64,000 nucleotides of DNA. Source: Cymbidium sinense. Its lineage: Eukaryota; Streptophyta; Magnoliopsida; Asparagales; Orchidaceae. The notes below the pieces were generated by a model that worked only from the letters and a program-made list of their open reading frames with translations, ran no database searches and had not been told where the DNA came from. Within the stretch, counting starts at the first letter, position 1, and each line of letters starts with the position of its first letter. The stretch is from contig CM038221.1 of NCBI GenBank assembly GCA_021442155.1, positions 80,589,180-80,653,179 of the forward strand, given 5' to 3'. The position numbers were made by a program, and so were the translations under genes. This document shows positions 35,180 to 48,749 of the stretch, in pieces.

Positions 35180-35570
35180 TCCCATTTATTAATTTTTTAT
35201 TTTTTATTTTTATTTTTATATTATTTTAAAAATATATTTATTAAGTGTATTTTTAAGATATTATTATCATTAATTTTAAAAATAAATCATATTATTTTTA
35301 AAAATATTTAAAATAATTTTTAAGAGTTTTGAGTACTTTTAAAAACAACTATTACTATTGATCCTTCAGTAAGTTGATCTCAACTGCTAACTGTCACCAT
35401 CGCCAGCCACTGCCACCACTATCATTGTCAATGTCAACCAACACTAGTACATAAAAATAAAAATAATATGTTTTTAAGATAACAAACATAATTTATTTCA
35501 AATCAAAATATAAATAATATAAATTAAAATAAAATATAAAATTAAAAGGATCCCAAATGACCCTTAAACT
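35180..35570. mobile_element. PIF/Harbinger-like MITE, copy 3, left end degenerate
   Basis: The right end reads GGATCCCAAATGACCC followed by TTA. The interior has the same A/T blocks as copies 1 and 2, but the left terminus next to copy 2 is eroded. A less AT-rich insert sits at about 35360-35445. Confidence 0.5.
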
Positions 35571-35720
35571 TGTTGTCAAATATCATAAATTATAATAAAA
35601 TTCTAATATGCAGTTTTAATTTTTATAAATTTCTAAATATTTGGAGGTGACATAAATATGTAAATTTATTAGTCCTTTTCATAATAGATGGTGATTTTAA
35701 GTTTGAATGTCATATACTTA

Positions 35721-36252
35721 GGAGTCATTTGGGAGCACTTGTATTTTTTATTTTTATTTTATTTGTTTATATTTTATTTCAAAGAAAAATATGTTTAGTG
35801 GTCATAATTATTTAAAAAAATACTCAAAACTCCTAAAATTTATTTTGAGTATTTTTTAAAATAAAACACTTAAAAATAATGTCATTTATTATATTTTTTT
35901 TTAAAAGGAAGCTTTGCATACATACTACACAATTCTTATCCATTTACATATCTAACAACTAAAATTAGATACTTACTTATCTAACACTTGCTTATGATTA
36001 AGAATATATATATTTCATTTTATAAAGAGAGTGATGATGATATTTTTAATTTGATATTGAAGATTGAAGTGCTACATATGTAAAAGTTGAAATTTGGGTG
36101 TTCGATTTGTAAATACATAAGAATTATGTGGTATGTATGTAAATGCCGCAAAAAATAAAAATACTTAAACAACATATTAAACAAACATATTTTAAAAATA
36201 GCTTAAAAATAAAAACAAAAAATATAAAATAAAATTGATCCCAGATAGCCCC
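35721..36252. mobile_element. PIF/Harbinger-like MITE, copy 4, containing a second MITE
   Basis: Starts GGAGTCATTTGGGAGCACTT and ends ATTGATCCCAGATAGCCCC; TTA flanks both sides (35718-35720 and 36253-36255). It is twice the family length because another terminal-inverted-repeat element sits inside it. Confidence 0.8.
35907..36150. mobile_element. Second MITE family, nested in PIF-like copy 4
   Basis: Left end GCATACATACTACACAATTC, right end GAATTATGTGGTATGTATGT: inverted repeats of more than 20 bases with few mismatches. A shorter relative is at 37249-37387. Confidence 0.72.
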
Positions 36253-36255
36253 TTA

Positions 36256-38999
36256 ATTTTTCCTATTAAAAATGGCTATAATAATTGAATGAATTGTGCC
36301 AAAATTAAATCCAAAATCAAATTGCTCCTACAACAAAAATATGGGAATACATGATATTTTTGGAATTTATTTGACACAAAAAGCTATTTTGTTGCATTCA
36401 TAATTTGGAAAAAAATTATTAATATTAAAAATATTAATTTGATATGACTGACTATTATGCCTAAATTTTTTTTATCAAATGAGTCATTAATATGTTAAAA
36501 AAATTTTAATGTGATGAATGAGACGTTGGAGCATTAATTATCTTTTTAATATTTACGTTAATTAAGAGTTAATGATCACTTTTAAGGAGGAATCGAAAAA
36601 AAATTAAGCTGAGTTTTCCCATAAATTTTTATTCAACATAAACTTAAAAATATTTATATTTTTTAAAAATTTAACAATAGATGTTTTATAATGCTTAAAC
36701 TTGAAAAAAAAAAAGCTCAATATTTATTTTAAAAAAAAAATATCTGAAAGTTCATTTAAAACTAAACTATCTTATTTTTTAATCAGTTCAAATCCTATTA
36801 GAACCTAATGTGAATTGGTTCAAATAGTGTTTGTATTAATTCAATACATTAGGGATATAAGCATAAAAGAGGTATTTTAGCATAAAATAAACGTATGAAC
36901 AGTGTTTTAAAAAATAATATTGGACATAGTTATTTAATTTTAAATATTATGATATATATAAAATCAATTGAAGAAAAAGAATAATATTTTAAAAATGAGT
37001 CGAAATTGTATGATACAAATTTCTAATAAATTCAACAATTTTGAGATTATTTTTACTGAAAAATGGGTGAGAATATCCTGAGGAATTTTTTTTAAATAAC
37101 TCATATTACTAAAAAAAGTTATCATTACAATAAAAATAAATATCTAATCATTATTTATCTATTATTTAGATAATTCAATATCTCATTAACAACATTATCA
37201 AATATTTGAATAAAACATCACTCTCATATTTATGAGTTAATTTTTTTTGGAAAGATTTACATACATATTACACAATTTATATATCTAATATTTAAAATTG
37301 AATATTTATTTATTTAATATTTTTTATGATTAAAAGGTGAAACAATATTTTTGATATAATATTAAAATTGTGTAACGTGTATTTAAAACAATATTTATTA
37401 GAAATATTTTTAAAATTAGTATTAAAGATTGTGATAGTAATATTTTGTCATAATAATATTTTTGATGTATTATATATAACTAATGAGCAATTGCAATATA
37501 TTTTTAAATGACAGTATTTTAAATTACACAATATTAATTACATATTTTAATATTTAATATATAAATATATAAAAATTATATGATATATTGTATTTTTTTT
37601 CAGAAAAATTGAACTTATTTAATATTATTTTTTTGGGAAAATATTTAATATTATTTCTAAATATAGGCTTAAATTTTTTATGAGGCTGACACCGTTTTGG
37701 ATAGGTAAAAAGGACAACTAGCCACGTTTTACCGACAAACGCTTCCCATCCCAAACACGCAAATCCCAAAACAATGATCTTGAATTTCCACGTTTACCCT
37801 CCCTAAAAGATACAGTTATTCAAAATTAAGGGCTTTGTAGGAATTTACCCTTTAGTCCGTTTACCTCGGGAAGGACTTATTTTAATTTTTTAATTTTTTG
37901 GAAAAATAAAAGTAAGTTTTTATGATCATGAAGGCAAAGCGAAAGTTATTGGAGAACGTGTGGCTTAAAGAGATGCCTTCATAGATTTCCTCGGGTAATT
38001 TTGGACTTCGGTGGTGTTGTCTGCGAGCTAGAGATAATATATTTCGGGACTTATTTTCAACTTATGAAAATTTTGAATAATAAATTAATTAAGACTACCA
38101 TCTCAAGGAATGAAATTATAGCTTTGCTAGGCACTGGCTATATGCTTTGGTAGGGCTTCATGTCCTCCTTTATCCCACTATTATCTTTGCCATTTATGTC
38201 TCCACCACTTACCTTATTGCTTCTTTCGTTCTCTCAAGAAGACCTTTTCTTCACCTTTATACCTCTAGCTTTAGGTGAAAGTAATTGATGACCATCTTAA
38301 CTCCTCTTCTATCTAACTATGCTTTACCATTCCTACATAACCTCTTCCCCCTTCCCCTTGAAACATATTGACAAACCCTAATCTCTAATAGCATATGCCT
38401 AACTAATCTCCCCCTTTAGCTAGAGTCATAAACCTACTCTCTAAATGCTTACACTTAACTAATCTCACACTTTTTGCTAGTGTCATGAGATATTTTCTTA
38501 ACGACCCATCCTCTTTTTCCACTTTTCCACCCCAATATTAATTTTGAGATTGGACAATCTAAAACTCAGAATCTCATGATCAATTGCATAAACAATGGAA
38601 TCAATGAGATGGACTAATTGTTTACAATTCAACACTTATATTCATTAGGGAAAGGTTGAACCTAAGCAATGAAGAAAGTCTATCATAAGATTAGCTAGAG
38701 TTAGGCTTAAGTTGTAGGAAAGATTTAACAATATTACTCTTAAGGCTTACTAGAGTTAACCAAATAGGATGATTAGGTTCATTATGTACTTAGAAAGGAT
38801 TTAAAGTTTGGTCTAGTCGACTTTTTTTTTATGCTAACAAAGGATCTCCAATATTTATGATATATTAGTAAGATATGCCATAATTATTGAAAAAAGTTTT
38901 GTTTTACTTTATTTATTTTAAGAGTTTTGATGGTTTCCTTGACTAGTAGGTTCTTGACCAGGAAACTTCTAGTTGGCAGAACATCGTGGAGTTTATTTA
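36256..38999. other. Very AT-rich spacer with a GC-richer island
   Basis: Mostly A/T sequence without frames. From about 37660 to 38030 the composition becomes more balanced (CCACGTTTACC near 37788, CTCGGGAAGG near 37866), like old gene-flanking DNA, but no coding exon is visible. 38140-38700 is pyrimidine-rich with CTAACTAATCTCC-type near repeats (38400, 38458). Confidence 0.5.
37249..37387. mobile_element. Short relative of the nested MITE family
   Basis: GATTTACATACATATTACAC on the left and GTGTAACGTGTATTTAAA on the right, the same terminal pattern as 35907-36150 but shorter and eroded. Confidence 0.5.
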
Positions 39000-40012
39000 A
39001 TATTCGAATTCTCTAGGTTATACTTAATTGGGAATTGTCTGCCGACTACTATGTAACCTAATCAAATGACCATCTGTATAAGTTAATCAAATCAATGAGG
39101 TAGCACATAATGTAGATCAAGCAAATGAAACAAAAGGTCTATTTACAAGAGCCCAAGAAATGGCTAAAATTATGCTCAATCAAGTGCTTAATTATGATAG
39201 ATCCCAAAGGGCCTAATAAAAAATAAATAATTAAATTTTATATTTTATTATTTATTCTAACAATTTAGTTTAAAGAAGCTTTGACTTTTCAAAATTAGAT
39301 GCATGTACTGGCTAGTCATTTAATTAAAAAAAGGAGTTTAAAATTATGAATGTAGTTGACACCTTCCTCCATTTAATGACCACATAACTTTCTCTCCAAA
39401 ATTTTTCTCTTCTTTTTAAAATTTTTTGTTAATATAATCCTTATAAATAGGGCTGCTATGTAATAAACTTTTTCAATTATTGAATGAAATATTTTGAGTG
39501 ATATTTTTCTTTATTTTTCTTCATGCTTGGTGGCTTCAAGTGTGTGCCATTTCTTGGGTGAGAATAGGTAATTTTATTACTTTTTCTTCTATCTCACCAT
39601 AACAGCTACTCTAAGCCTTTCCCCACTTTTCTCTACATCATAAGCATCATTTAAGTTCAATAAACTAATAACTAAGTCTACATAACCATTCAAAATATCT
39701 CCTCAAATCTCTAGGCCAAGCTATGAAACACTATGACCTAGTTTTGTTCTCTACTCCTTAAAACCCATATAAACCATCCAAAATTTACCATCTACTTTAG
39801 ATCACAAGTGTGCATTCTATGCTTAATATTCGTAAGAATTATTAACTGTTTACTCTAAAGAGATCTTCTAAATTAATCCAAAATAACCTAATCTAGACTA
39901 GTCTCAATATTTCTACTACTATGACCCCTATATCCTCTCACCACTAAATATTGAACTAAAGATCCTAAGCCTTTCACCAACCAAAATCCCTCCATAATGC
40001 CACTACCATCAT
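39000..40012 (+). mobile_element. Probable LTR of a chromovirus-type gypsy element
   Basis: TATAAATAGGG (39442) is followed 20 bases later by TAATAAAC and a run like TGAATGAAATATTTT, the promoter/poly(A) arrangement of plant gypsy LTRs. A primer-binding-like motif follows at 40018 and gag at 40839, all on the plus strand. The left end is a guess; no matching 3' LTR is in the window because the element is cut off at 43064. Confidence 0.45.
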
Positions 40013-40017
40013 TATAT

Positions 40018-40033
40018 TGCGTATCAGAGCAAG
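40018..40033 (+). other. Possible primer-binding site
   Basis: TGCGTATCAGAGCAAG contains GTATCAGAGC, the core of the initiator-methionine tRNA primer-binding site used by many plant LTR elements, at the expected place between LTR and gag. Confidence 0.45.
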
Positions 40034-40328
40034 TCTTGGAAAAATAACTTTGGTTGAAAATTTTCTTCAATATGAGGAGAATTTCACATAGTGGACTTAT
40101 CTACAAACTTGCCAGTTTTTTTAAACTTGTGAGGTGTAGTAATTTCTTTTTATGATAGCTTAAATTCATTGTAGTAACTTAGAAAAATGTAGATTGATTC
40201 CAAGCCAATGATAGTATCATAAAATTTCAATTAGTGAGCTCCACCATATAGCCTTACCTTTGTCTCCCTTGTGCAAACTTATCATAAACCTTTTTGAAAG
40301 GACACCTTGGTGAGTGATTTCTTCATTT

Positions 40329-40329
<1 letters not shown>

Positions 40330-40419
<90 letters not shown>

Positions 40420-40420
40420 T
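40330..40420. repeat. (AG)n/(GATA)n microsatellite
   Basis: About 25 AG units, then GATA units, then AG again, in the gypsy leader. It explains the serine/leucine-rich open frame on the other strand. Confidence 0.95.
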
Positions 40421-40838
40421 CCCCACCTACACCTAACTATTAATGCAAATCAAAATTTAATTACTTGTTTTATTCTCATTATTAATGGTTATGCTTAGTT
40501 CTAGTAATTTATTTTAAATAACTTATGATACTTTCTTTCTTAAGTAAAAGAGCCTTGATCATTTTAAGCATCTTTTTATTGAATAAAAAAATAAAAAATT
40601 GCATGCATAAGAATATAAGTGTATTAAACTAGGTGATTTTTAAGAATAAATAGAACTTTTTCAAAAAGACCTAAACTATCTTACGAGAGCTTGGGACGTA
40701 TGTGGTCTTGTACCCCCTCCTCACTTGGAATTTCTCTTAGCTTAAAATTTCACTTTGATTACACATGTATATTGTAATTTTTCTTTATCATTTATTTTTG
40801 TATTTCATTATCATATAATACTTTAAAAAATCTTCTTC

Positions 40839-41990
40839 ATGGCAGTCAAGTTGGTTTATTAGGACCAAGTTGATAACTTGACTAGATTAGTTGATGCATT
40901 AGATCTTCAGATCCATGAAAATGAATTAAAAACTCAACAAATCTTAGAGGAAAATAAGAATCAAATGTAATAACTTAAAGAATAAATGTAGGCCCTTATA
41001 ACACATCTATAGAATAATAGAATACAAACTCCACGTCTAATTCATGCTCAAATTGTATTTATAGGTATAAATGAAGAAGATTCATACACAAATCATATGA
41101 AAAGCCAACCACTTAGAAGAACACCAACTTCTAGGAATGGAGAAAGGGGATAAAAATATTTCAAAATTGTAGAAGACTCCAATGATCTATCTGAAAGAGT
41201 TAAAATTGTGGCCCCAACTTATGATGGTATACATGACCCAAATAAATTATTAAATTAATTATTTCAAATGGATTTTTTTCTTTGATTGGTATAAAATAGA
41301 TGATTACCAAAGGATTATTTTTGTTAAAATTGATATGACATGCTAAAATTTATTGGATAAAAATATTTACTAAATAACAAAGATTAGGAAGAATGATTCT
41401 CATTCTGAAATGAAAAAAGTGTTAAGAACAAAGTATTGTCTTAAGTATCACAAAAAAAAAACTATATTGTCAATTATTAACATTGAGACAAGTTAACCCT
41501 CTTGTAACTAAATTCTTGAATACTTTTGAAGATCTAGTTTTTAGAATATTTTATGTTGATAATGATTGGAAAATGCCCAATAAATTTTTTGTTGGACTTA
41601 AGACTCATATTAAAAATGAGATTGAGTTATTTGACCCATAATCCTTAAAGGAAGCTTTCGACTATACCTTATTGATTGAACAATAAAAGAAATCTATTTC
41701 CATCTCTAATATTAAGAGTCAAGTGCATTCCACTTCATCATGCAAGTCAGTTGTTAGACTCACCCATCCAATTGACCTAACCCATATGTCCAAAACTCCT
41801 ACTAAAGGAAGTTCTAAGAACACTAGAGAAACAATCTATTTTAATTATCACAAAAAAGTTATATGCAAAATCAATGTAAGGTCCAAAATTATTTTTTTGA
41901 TGAAGTTGAGGACCCAATAGATGATAGTCTAGAAGAAGTTTATGATAAACTCTATTATATGATGATGAATTAAAATTTTTTTTTTTGATG
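40839..41990 (+). pseudogene. Chromovirus-type gypsy gag remnant
   Basis: Starting at an ATG at 40839, the frame has a coiled-coil-like start (QVDNLTRLVDALDLQ), then IVAPTYDGIHDPNKLLN near 41205-41255, the gag landmark PxYDGxxDPxxFxxWL. Next come a KYCLKYH region, FYVDNDWKMPNKFFVGLKT (41545-41605) and LKEAFDYTLLIEQ (41645-41685). At 41838-41880 a decayed CCHC zinc knuckle (NYHKK, then in the next frame MQNQCK) binds RNA in intact relatives. Frameshifts and stops occur about every 100-200 bases. Confidence 0.7.
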
Positions 41991-42059
41991 TCCTTCAAAT
42001 TAATTTGATGAGGACCCTTATTATAATTAAAACTAATATATAATATTAAAGAAGAAATA

Positions 42060-43064
42060 ACATTTTTATCAATTTTTTGTGTGCAATAAAAATTAATGTA
42101 GGTTAGTTAATAGATAGTAGAAGTGCAATAAATATTATTTGAACTCACACCATAGCTAGCCTAACTTGAAACCAGAGCCTCACTTAGAACCATTTCATGT
42201 TAGTTGGGTAAATCATAAATCCTCGCCTATCAGTAATCAATGTCTCATTTCAATAAAAATAGATAACTATGAGGATCAAATTTAGTGTGATATTCTCTTA
42301 ATGGATATTGCACATATTTTCTTAGGAAGACCTTAATTGTATGATATAAATGTTATTTATTATAGTAGAGAAAATAATTATGCTTTCAAACATAATAATA
42401 AGGCCATCGAACTTCTATCGATACAGCTAGTAGAAAAGACACCCTTCATAGAACCACATAAGACAACTTCTAACTCACAACCTAAGCTTAATTTGAAGAA
42501 AAATGCCGAACTTCAATTGTCTTAGAAAATTATACTATTAGGGATAATACTTCCATTTTTTATTCTTGCTTCAAAACATCTATTTTTCTTTCTTTGACCC
42601 TAAAATAGAGATTATAAGTTTTGGAACATTAAAAAAAAAGTTTTGATTCATATCTTCTTCACCTATTACTTGTGAAAGAAGTTACAATAAACTCTAATGA
42701 AACTTACATAGCTATGATGGTCTCTTTACTTCTCTTTAATTTTTGAGAATATTGCACTTGAAGAGCTTCTTGATGAATTACCTCCTTTAAGAGACATTCA
42801 ATTCTTAACTTCTTAACCTTCATCATTATAAGATGAAGCCACCACCCTATTGAGCATGCTAAGATTAAAAGACAAGTTGAAGAATTACTAAAATGAGGTT
42901 TTACTCATGAGAGCTTAGTCCATGTGCAATCCCATCTCTATTGACCCCTAAGAAAGATTGCACATGGTAAATGTGTGTTAATAGTTGAGCAATAAATAAA
43001 ATTTCTATTACATATAGGTTTTATGTTCTTTGATTAGATGATATGTTAGATTTAGTCTTAGGGG
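42060..43064 (+). pseudogene. Chromovirus-type gypsy protease and start of reverse transcriptase
   Basis: IDSRSAINII near 42110-42140 stands where the protease has DSGS-N. DIAHIFLGRP follows near 42305-42335. The open stretch 42337-42525 (NNYAFKHNNKAIELL, LVEKTPFIEPHKT) is the protease-RT linker. After frameshifts, EHAKIKRQVEELL (42852-42890), LSPCAIPSLLTPKKD (42913-42960) and RFYVL-LDDMLDL (43015-43055) are the beginning of the RT fingers. The sequence then stops at 43064, where the superunit start motif begins; the YxDD part of RT is absent. Confidence 0.72.
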
Positions 43065-43179
43065 CTGTTAACCTCACTTTTAATAAGGTTTATAATCATC
43101 CTCTTAATTCTAAGATTTTTTTTCACTTAGGGTTAAGACACTTTTAGTGTCTAGGAGGACACTAACCAAAGTCTAGAAG

Positions 43180-44420
43180 ATTCACAGTGCTCAACCCTAT
43201 GGCTGGACCTAGACTTGGACTAGGTGGGATACAATGACCCTGATCTCAAATCAAATACAATATATCAAACCCAATTAATTGTATGTCATCCAAAATTCCA
43301 AACCAATTCTAACAATACTTAATTAGGGTTAAATCTGACCAATTGGTTAAGTTGACTCATTTAGGCCTAAAGGTGGGTAAGTTTAAAGTTGACCCAAATC
43401 ACTTAAAATTGAACCTACCCCAACCCACCAAAACCATGATTAAACTTGATTGAAACCTTATCAAGACTCAATTTGGCTGATTGGTTCACTTAATCTAAAT
43501 TGACTCAATTGATAATCATTCAAACTTAACTCATCCAACTTGATCTAAGCCAAATTAGCAAATTGATCTAAGACAAATTGAGTCATTCCAAAGCTTTATA
43601 ATAACTCAAATTATCTAATTGAATATCCCTAATGTTCAATTGCAATCCAATTTGGGTAATTGACTCATCCAACCCAACTTAGTCCAATTTGACTCTAAGA
43701 AATAAGCACAACCCAAATCAAACCAAATCAATCCCTGCAATAACTTCCAAATGAATAATTGATCATATTCCAACTCGTAATTGATGCCAAATAGGCCAAT
43801 TGAGCCAATTGATTTACTTAACCCTAATTGATCTAATTTGACGTAAAGGGCCAAATTGAATCAAATCTTGATCGAACCTAAATTAGATCAAACCAATTTT
43901 TACAATCAATCCTAAGATGACTATTGATCATCACCCAATGCCCAATTGAGCATAATCGATCCAATTTAACCAATTGATGCTAAAAGGGCTAAATTGAACC
44001 AAACTTTGATCCAATACAAATTAGATCAAATCAAAACCTATAATTAACTCCAAATTTATAATGAAACATACTTCAACCCTCAATTATGCTCAATTTGGTC
44101 AATTTAATCAAATTAGTTAACTTGACCCATTTGACTCATATGAACTCATGTGAGCCAAATTTGTATCTACTCTAAATTAAATCAAATCAATTACACAAAT
44201 ACATTCCAAATGATCAATTAATATGACTTAATAGCCCCCTTGGCCCCAATTTAGTTAATTGGTGAACTTAACCAATTGAACCCAAATTGACCTATTCAAA
44301 TGAGCCAAACTTAATCATACCAAGTCCAACCCCAAGAAAACTTGGCATGACCCATCCTTGGAACCCCCTTGACATGCCTATGTGAGCATAACACATGGTG
44401 AACCTAGTTCAGCCTAAACC
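43180..44420. repeat. TTGAC-rich tract (copy 3)
   Basis: Same degenerate CAATTTGACC texture, clearest at 43770-43860. Confidence 0.7.
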
Positions 44421-46846
44421 AAGTGAATTAAGGATTCCAGATAAAATAAAATCCAAGAATAGTAAAGTACAACCCCTCTCTTTGGCCAAAACAACCCCAT
44501 TAGCATGTCTCAAGCTCACCATAATTGACTAATCCTGATCTAAGACTATTTAGTTTGGCCATTGACCAAGAAAAATAACTTCACCATGGTAAATCCTTAG
44601 TTTAGCTACCATGGCATGTTCTTCTCACCGCTAGCCACCATACTCCCTCAGCCACCGGGGGAGGTCCAGCACATTAGTGCCATGCCCAAACTAGCCACAC
44701 CACTATAAATATGGTTACCATATACTAAACCCACTAGAAATTATGGTTCATATGAGCAAAAGGGTATACACCTTCTCACCCATTCCATTCCAATCCCAAA
44801 GCTAGTCCGAGATCCCAGAGCTCCCATCCCAAAGACCAAACCTCCCCAACATCTCAAACACCAAACCTCACCAAACTCTGGCTTCCTCACACCTTTCCCA
44901 CACCCAGATAAGTTAAAACTAATCAAGAACCACTTAATTAGAGCATGAAAAAAATCATCTTAGACCAACTCTAGAGAGCTTATGACGGTGCATGTTCTTT
45001 AAAATAAATGACGAGAAGGCAAAGAGCACTTTAACAATAGGGCTTTGTCACTACCAGAAAAAGCTACTTTATTTGTTGGACTATCAATTTTGAGCTCTGG
45101 TGAGGTAATCACTCTGAAACAGTGGATTAGTCCCTAGGTGTTGGTCCTATATGAAATGTTTGTGTGTTTTGGTTTGATCAAGCATAGGGATCAATAGAAT
45201 TTTACCCCCTAATTATTTTGGAATCATTTCCCCATCGAAATGAGAGTTTGTTGGCTCAGATCAAGCGGTGAAAGGAGAATGTTCTCCATCTCTTGTCAGA
45301 ACATGATGATTAAGCCATCATCCATCATGTATGACCTTGATAAATCATGCTTAGAATTTTATATTTTAATTTAAAACTATAAAAAACTATATGCTTTGAT
45401 TGATCGAATAGCTTAGAGCAAAACCACATCCACCACCACTGAGGTAGCATCTACGGAGGATGGTTTAAATAACCAATCCTATGGCGCTGCGTATAATGCA
45501 AAGTTGACTTAACGTCGACTGTGTAATATGGTTTAAATAAGTTTAAAACATGATTAATTTAGTAGAACTTTAAAAAAATTATAATTAATTTTTTTAAATA
45601 CAAATAAATACTATTTAGAAAGTTTAGATAGAGGAAAATTAAAAAATAAATAAAATCCCTAATTATTATCAAGTTGATAGAGACTAATTAGAGTTTGAAT
45701 ATTTTTATTAATGTTAAATTAAGCCCTAGTTACTTGGCCAACTGATTTGAAATTTTACATGAACGTTCTATGGGATGACCTTTGCCTCTTATTATTATTT
45801 CAAGTCAATTGGGTGAGTACATTAAGAGATCTATATTATAAAATCCTAATTAGTCTTTTTGGCTATTTAATAAATTTATTTAATCAAAAAATTATAAAAT
45901 TTATTGTGGATGGCTATATATGTATATGAGCTTAATAATAGAAAAATTTATTAGGATTTTTGGTTTTAATTATTTTTCAAAATCTTTATAAAGAAGATTT
46001 TATTAATTAAATAATTGATTAATTTCCCTAAGACTTACAAACTTTATAATTAATTGACTAAGTTTATAAAAATTGTGATTAAACCTTCTTCTAATAAAAT
46101 CAAAACTTCTAATTGCTTTGGGGTATTTTGAGAGTAATTGATGAATTTAGTTTATTTATTTATTTAGTTTGTCTTAAAATATAAGCTCATTTACATTAGA
46201 ATTTTAGGACATGTTTATTTCATGTTTATCAATGTTTAGTAATTTTGTCATAATTTTGGGCTTACATTTGGTGTTGAATTAAATATTTGGTGTCCTTTTG
46301 GGCTTAATTAGATTACACATGTAATTAAATCTTAATTAAATCATAAAATTCATTTAAGTTATTTTAAATCACTTCTGAATAGAGAGTATCATGGAATAAT
46401 TTTAGAATATTGGTCTCAATAGGCTTACTTAACTTTAAATTTGAAGTTGTTAATTGAGGAACTTGATTAAGCTTGAAAGATGTTATTTTCTAATGAATAG
46501 CCTTAAGACTTATTGGTTTTAAGTAGATTGCTTTGTGATACCTAATCACATACTTTATTAACCTCTAAATGTTTAATTCATGTTGTGTTAATGGTATGGC
46601 TATTATTACTAGTAAATCTCAAAATATGGTCTTTATATAAACTAAAAATGTGTATATGTATATAAATTAAAGCTTAAAGAAGATTATATATAAAATTATT
46701 TTGAAATGAAGTACTAAAGTAACAAATAGGGTTGAAGGATATCATTAGGTAAATCTTAATTTGCACTCATTAATCTTAAGATGTCTTTCATGTGATTGTA
46801 ATTTTATCTAAGCTTAGTCCAAACTTAAAAATTAATGAAAACCTTA

Positions 46847-47089
46847 GGGGTTGTTTGGGATCAATTTTGTTTAATAACATGTCCATTTAGAGTGTTTTCA
46901 TGCATTTTTATTTTTTTATGTTTAAAAATAAATAATATTATTTTTAAAAGTACTCAAACCAGCTTTTAGATATTTTGAGTATTTTAGAAACAAAAATTAC
47001 AACAAAACTTGCTTTATTATTAAAAAAACATAAAAAATAAAATAAAAATAGAAAAAAAATAGAAAATAAAAGTGATCCCAAATGGTCCA
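46847..47089. mobile_element. PIF/Harbinger-like MITE, copy 5, inside superunit copy 3
   Basis: Starts GGGGTTGTTTGGGATCAATT and ends AAGTGATCCCAAATGGTCCA; TTA on both sides (46844-46846, 47090-47092). It is absent at the same place of the other superunit copies, so it inserted after divergence. Confidence 0.82.
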
Positions 47090-48749
47090 TTAACATTTTA
47101 TTAAGAAGGCTTTAAAAGTAGTAAAATATATCTTTAGATCTAACCTTAGGTATAAAAGACTCAAAAAACTTACAAACTTTCACCCTCTTTAAATGTTAAA
47201 TAATTTAAAAATAATTTAAAAAATTGAATTTTATAATCTAAAATTTACTTCCTAAATTTCTAATGACTTGAATCAAAACCATTCTTTGTTTAATTATTTA
47301 AACTTATTGCTCAAACCATACCTTCAAACCTAACTTCTTCTTACCACACTAGCATTTACACAGAATTATATTAGACAGTCACCAATCTTAATTTTTGTTT
47401 GTTGATGTATTGATTTTCTTGTTTTATGATGTAATATTTTAGAATGGATGTCAAAATTAGTTGTGCATAGTCTAGATGGTAAGATGATATTTATTAGACT
47501 AATGCTATTTTTTTCTAAAGGGATATGCTTAATAAGAGGGTTCTGTAATAAAATAAATTAAATGATTTTTGTTTGCTGGTGTTTCTTGCCCATCTAAGCA
47601 TAATCCATTAGGATATGTAGGCTTATCACCCACTATGCTAAGTCCAATTGTGTGATATATCACTGCTTGGTGTATATGTGTGTTTTATCTAACCTCTATT
47701 TCATAGATCTAGTTAGAATTTTATTATAAAAGTTTTAAATATAATTTTTGTAATAAGATTATGATTAGGGTTGTGGGGTTAAAGATGAGCAATGGCTAGA
47801 GAGCTATGACCTAGGTGGCCTTGTGATGCCTAGAGGATTTAGCATATTAGAGATGAAGAAAAGCTGAAGACTCCCATAGGCCTCTTTAATTTGTTATAAA
47901 ATTTATCATAATCCGGGCTGTATAAGTGTTGAGTTCAGCAACCCGTTATTTTTTCTTTTCCAAAGTGTATAGTGGAACTCTGCTGCCCCAGATTTGTCAT
48001 TATTCTTTTAATCTAAATTATTGTTTGGTGTGTTTACATTATTTATGCAATAGAACTACATGCTTTTTCTAAGTTTCTTTAAAGTGTGATGCTTGCTATA
48101 TAGCCTGGATTTTGATAGGCTCTTTAGGATTTAATTTTTTTACCCAAACTTAATAATTAAAATTAATAATTAATATAACTAACAACCTCACTATAAAGCA
48201 TAAGAATTAATCAACTATAAGATTTAGAAATAATTAGGTTTGAGATGGATGTATAATAATCATGTATGTATATTGCTTTCTCTCATTGAATATAGGGGTC
48301 CTCACTCATTACATGATAAGAGAGGATATAAGACCATTGATAGCAACCCCCTTGAATAAAGAACACCCTTATCACAGATTTTCCCATAACTTAATTTCTA
48401 CCTGAGCCTGAGTTAAATTGATGAGTCAAATAAATAATAATATATTTATTTTCTTGTAGTAGTCTAGGACATGATTTCATACACACCATAAGATATACTC
48501 TTAAGGAGTGAGTTTAGGATCTTAGACTCTTCCTAAATAATAATTGCCCATCTATCTTGCATTGACATTTGACTTTCCCACATGGTTTTAACTTGTAGGA
48601 ATTGTTACCGGTACATTCTAAGAAATTATAAGTCCAAAAGAGTCGGGATGAGTTCACATCATTTGGTAAGAATATTCCATCATATCTTGTTTTCCTTTTG
48701 CTAGATTAGGTCATCCAAATCAAATGAATACAATCTAAGCTCTCAGCTA

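Larger units (their letters stand above)
43065..48720 (+). repeat. Superunit copy 3
   Basis: Begins CTCACTTTTAATAAGGTTT (43065), joined directly to the broken RT. Modules follow the family order: periodic tract 43180-44420, degenerate stem-loop near 44754-44777, CCTATGGCGCTGCG near 45478, AT-rich middle, MITE at 46847-47089 and the 3' part (GGGATATGCTTAATAAG near 47520). It is clearly diverged from copies 1 and 2. Confidence 0.78.

Noticed and set aside
40217..40426. Serine/leucine repeat protein
   Set aside because: Translation of the (AG)n/(GATA)n microsatellite.
41777..41998. 73-codon minus-strand frame
   Set aside because: Antisense to the gypsy gag and zinc-knuckle region.
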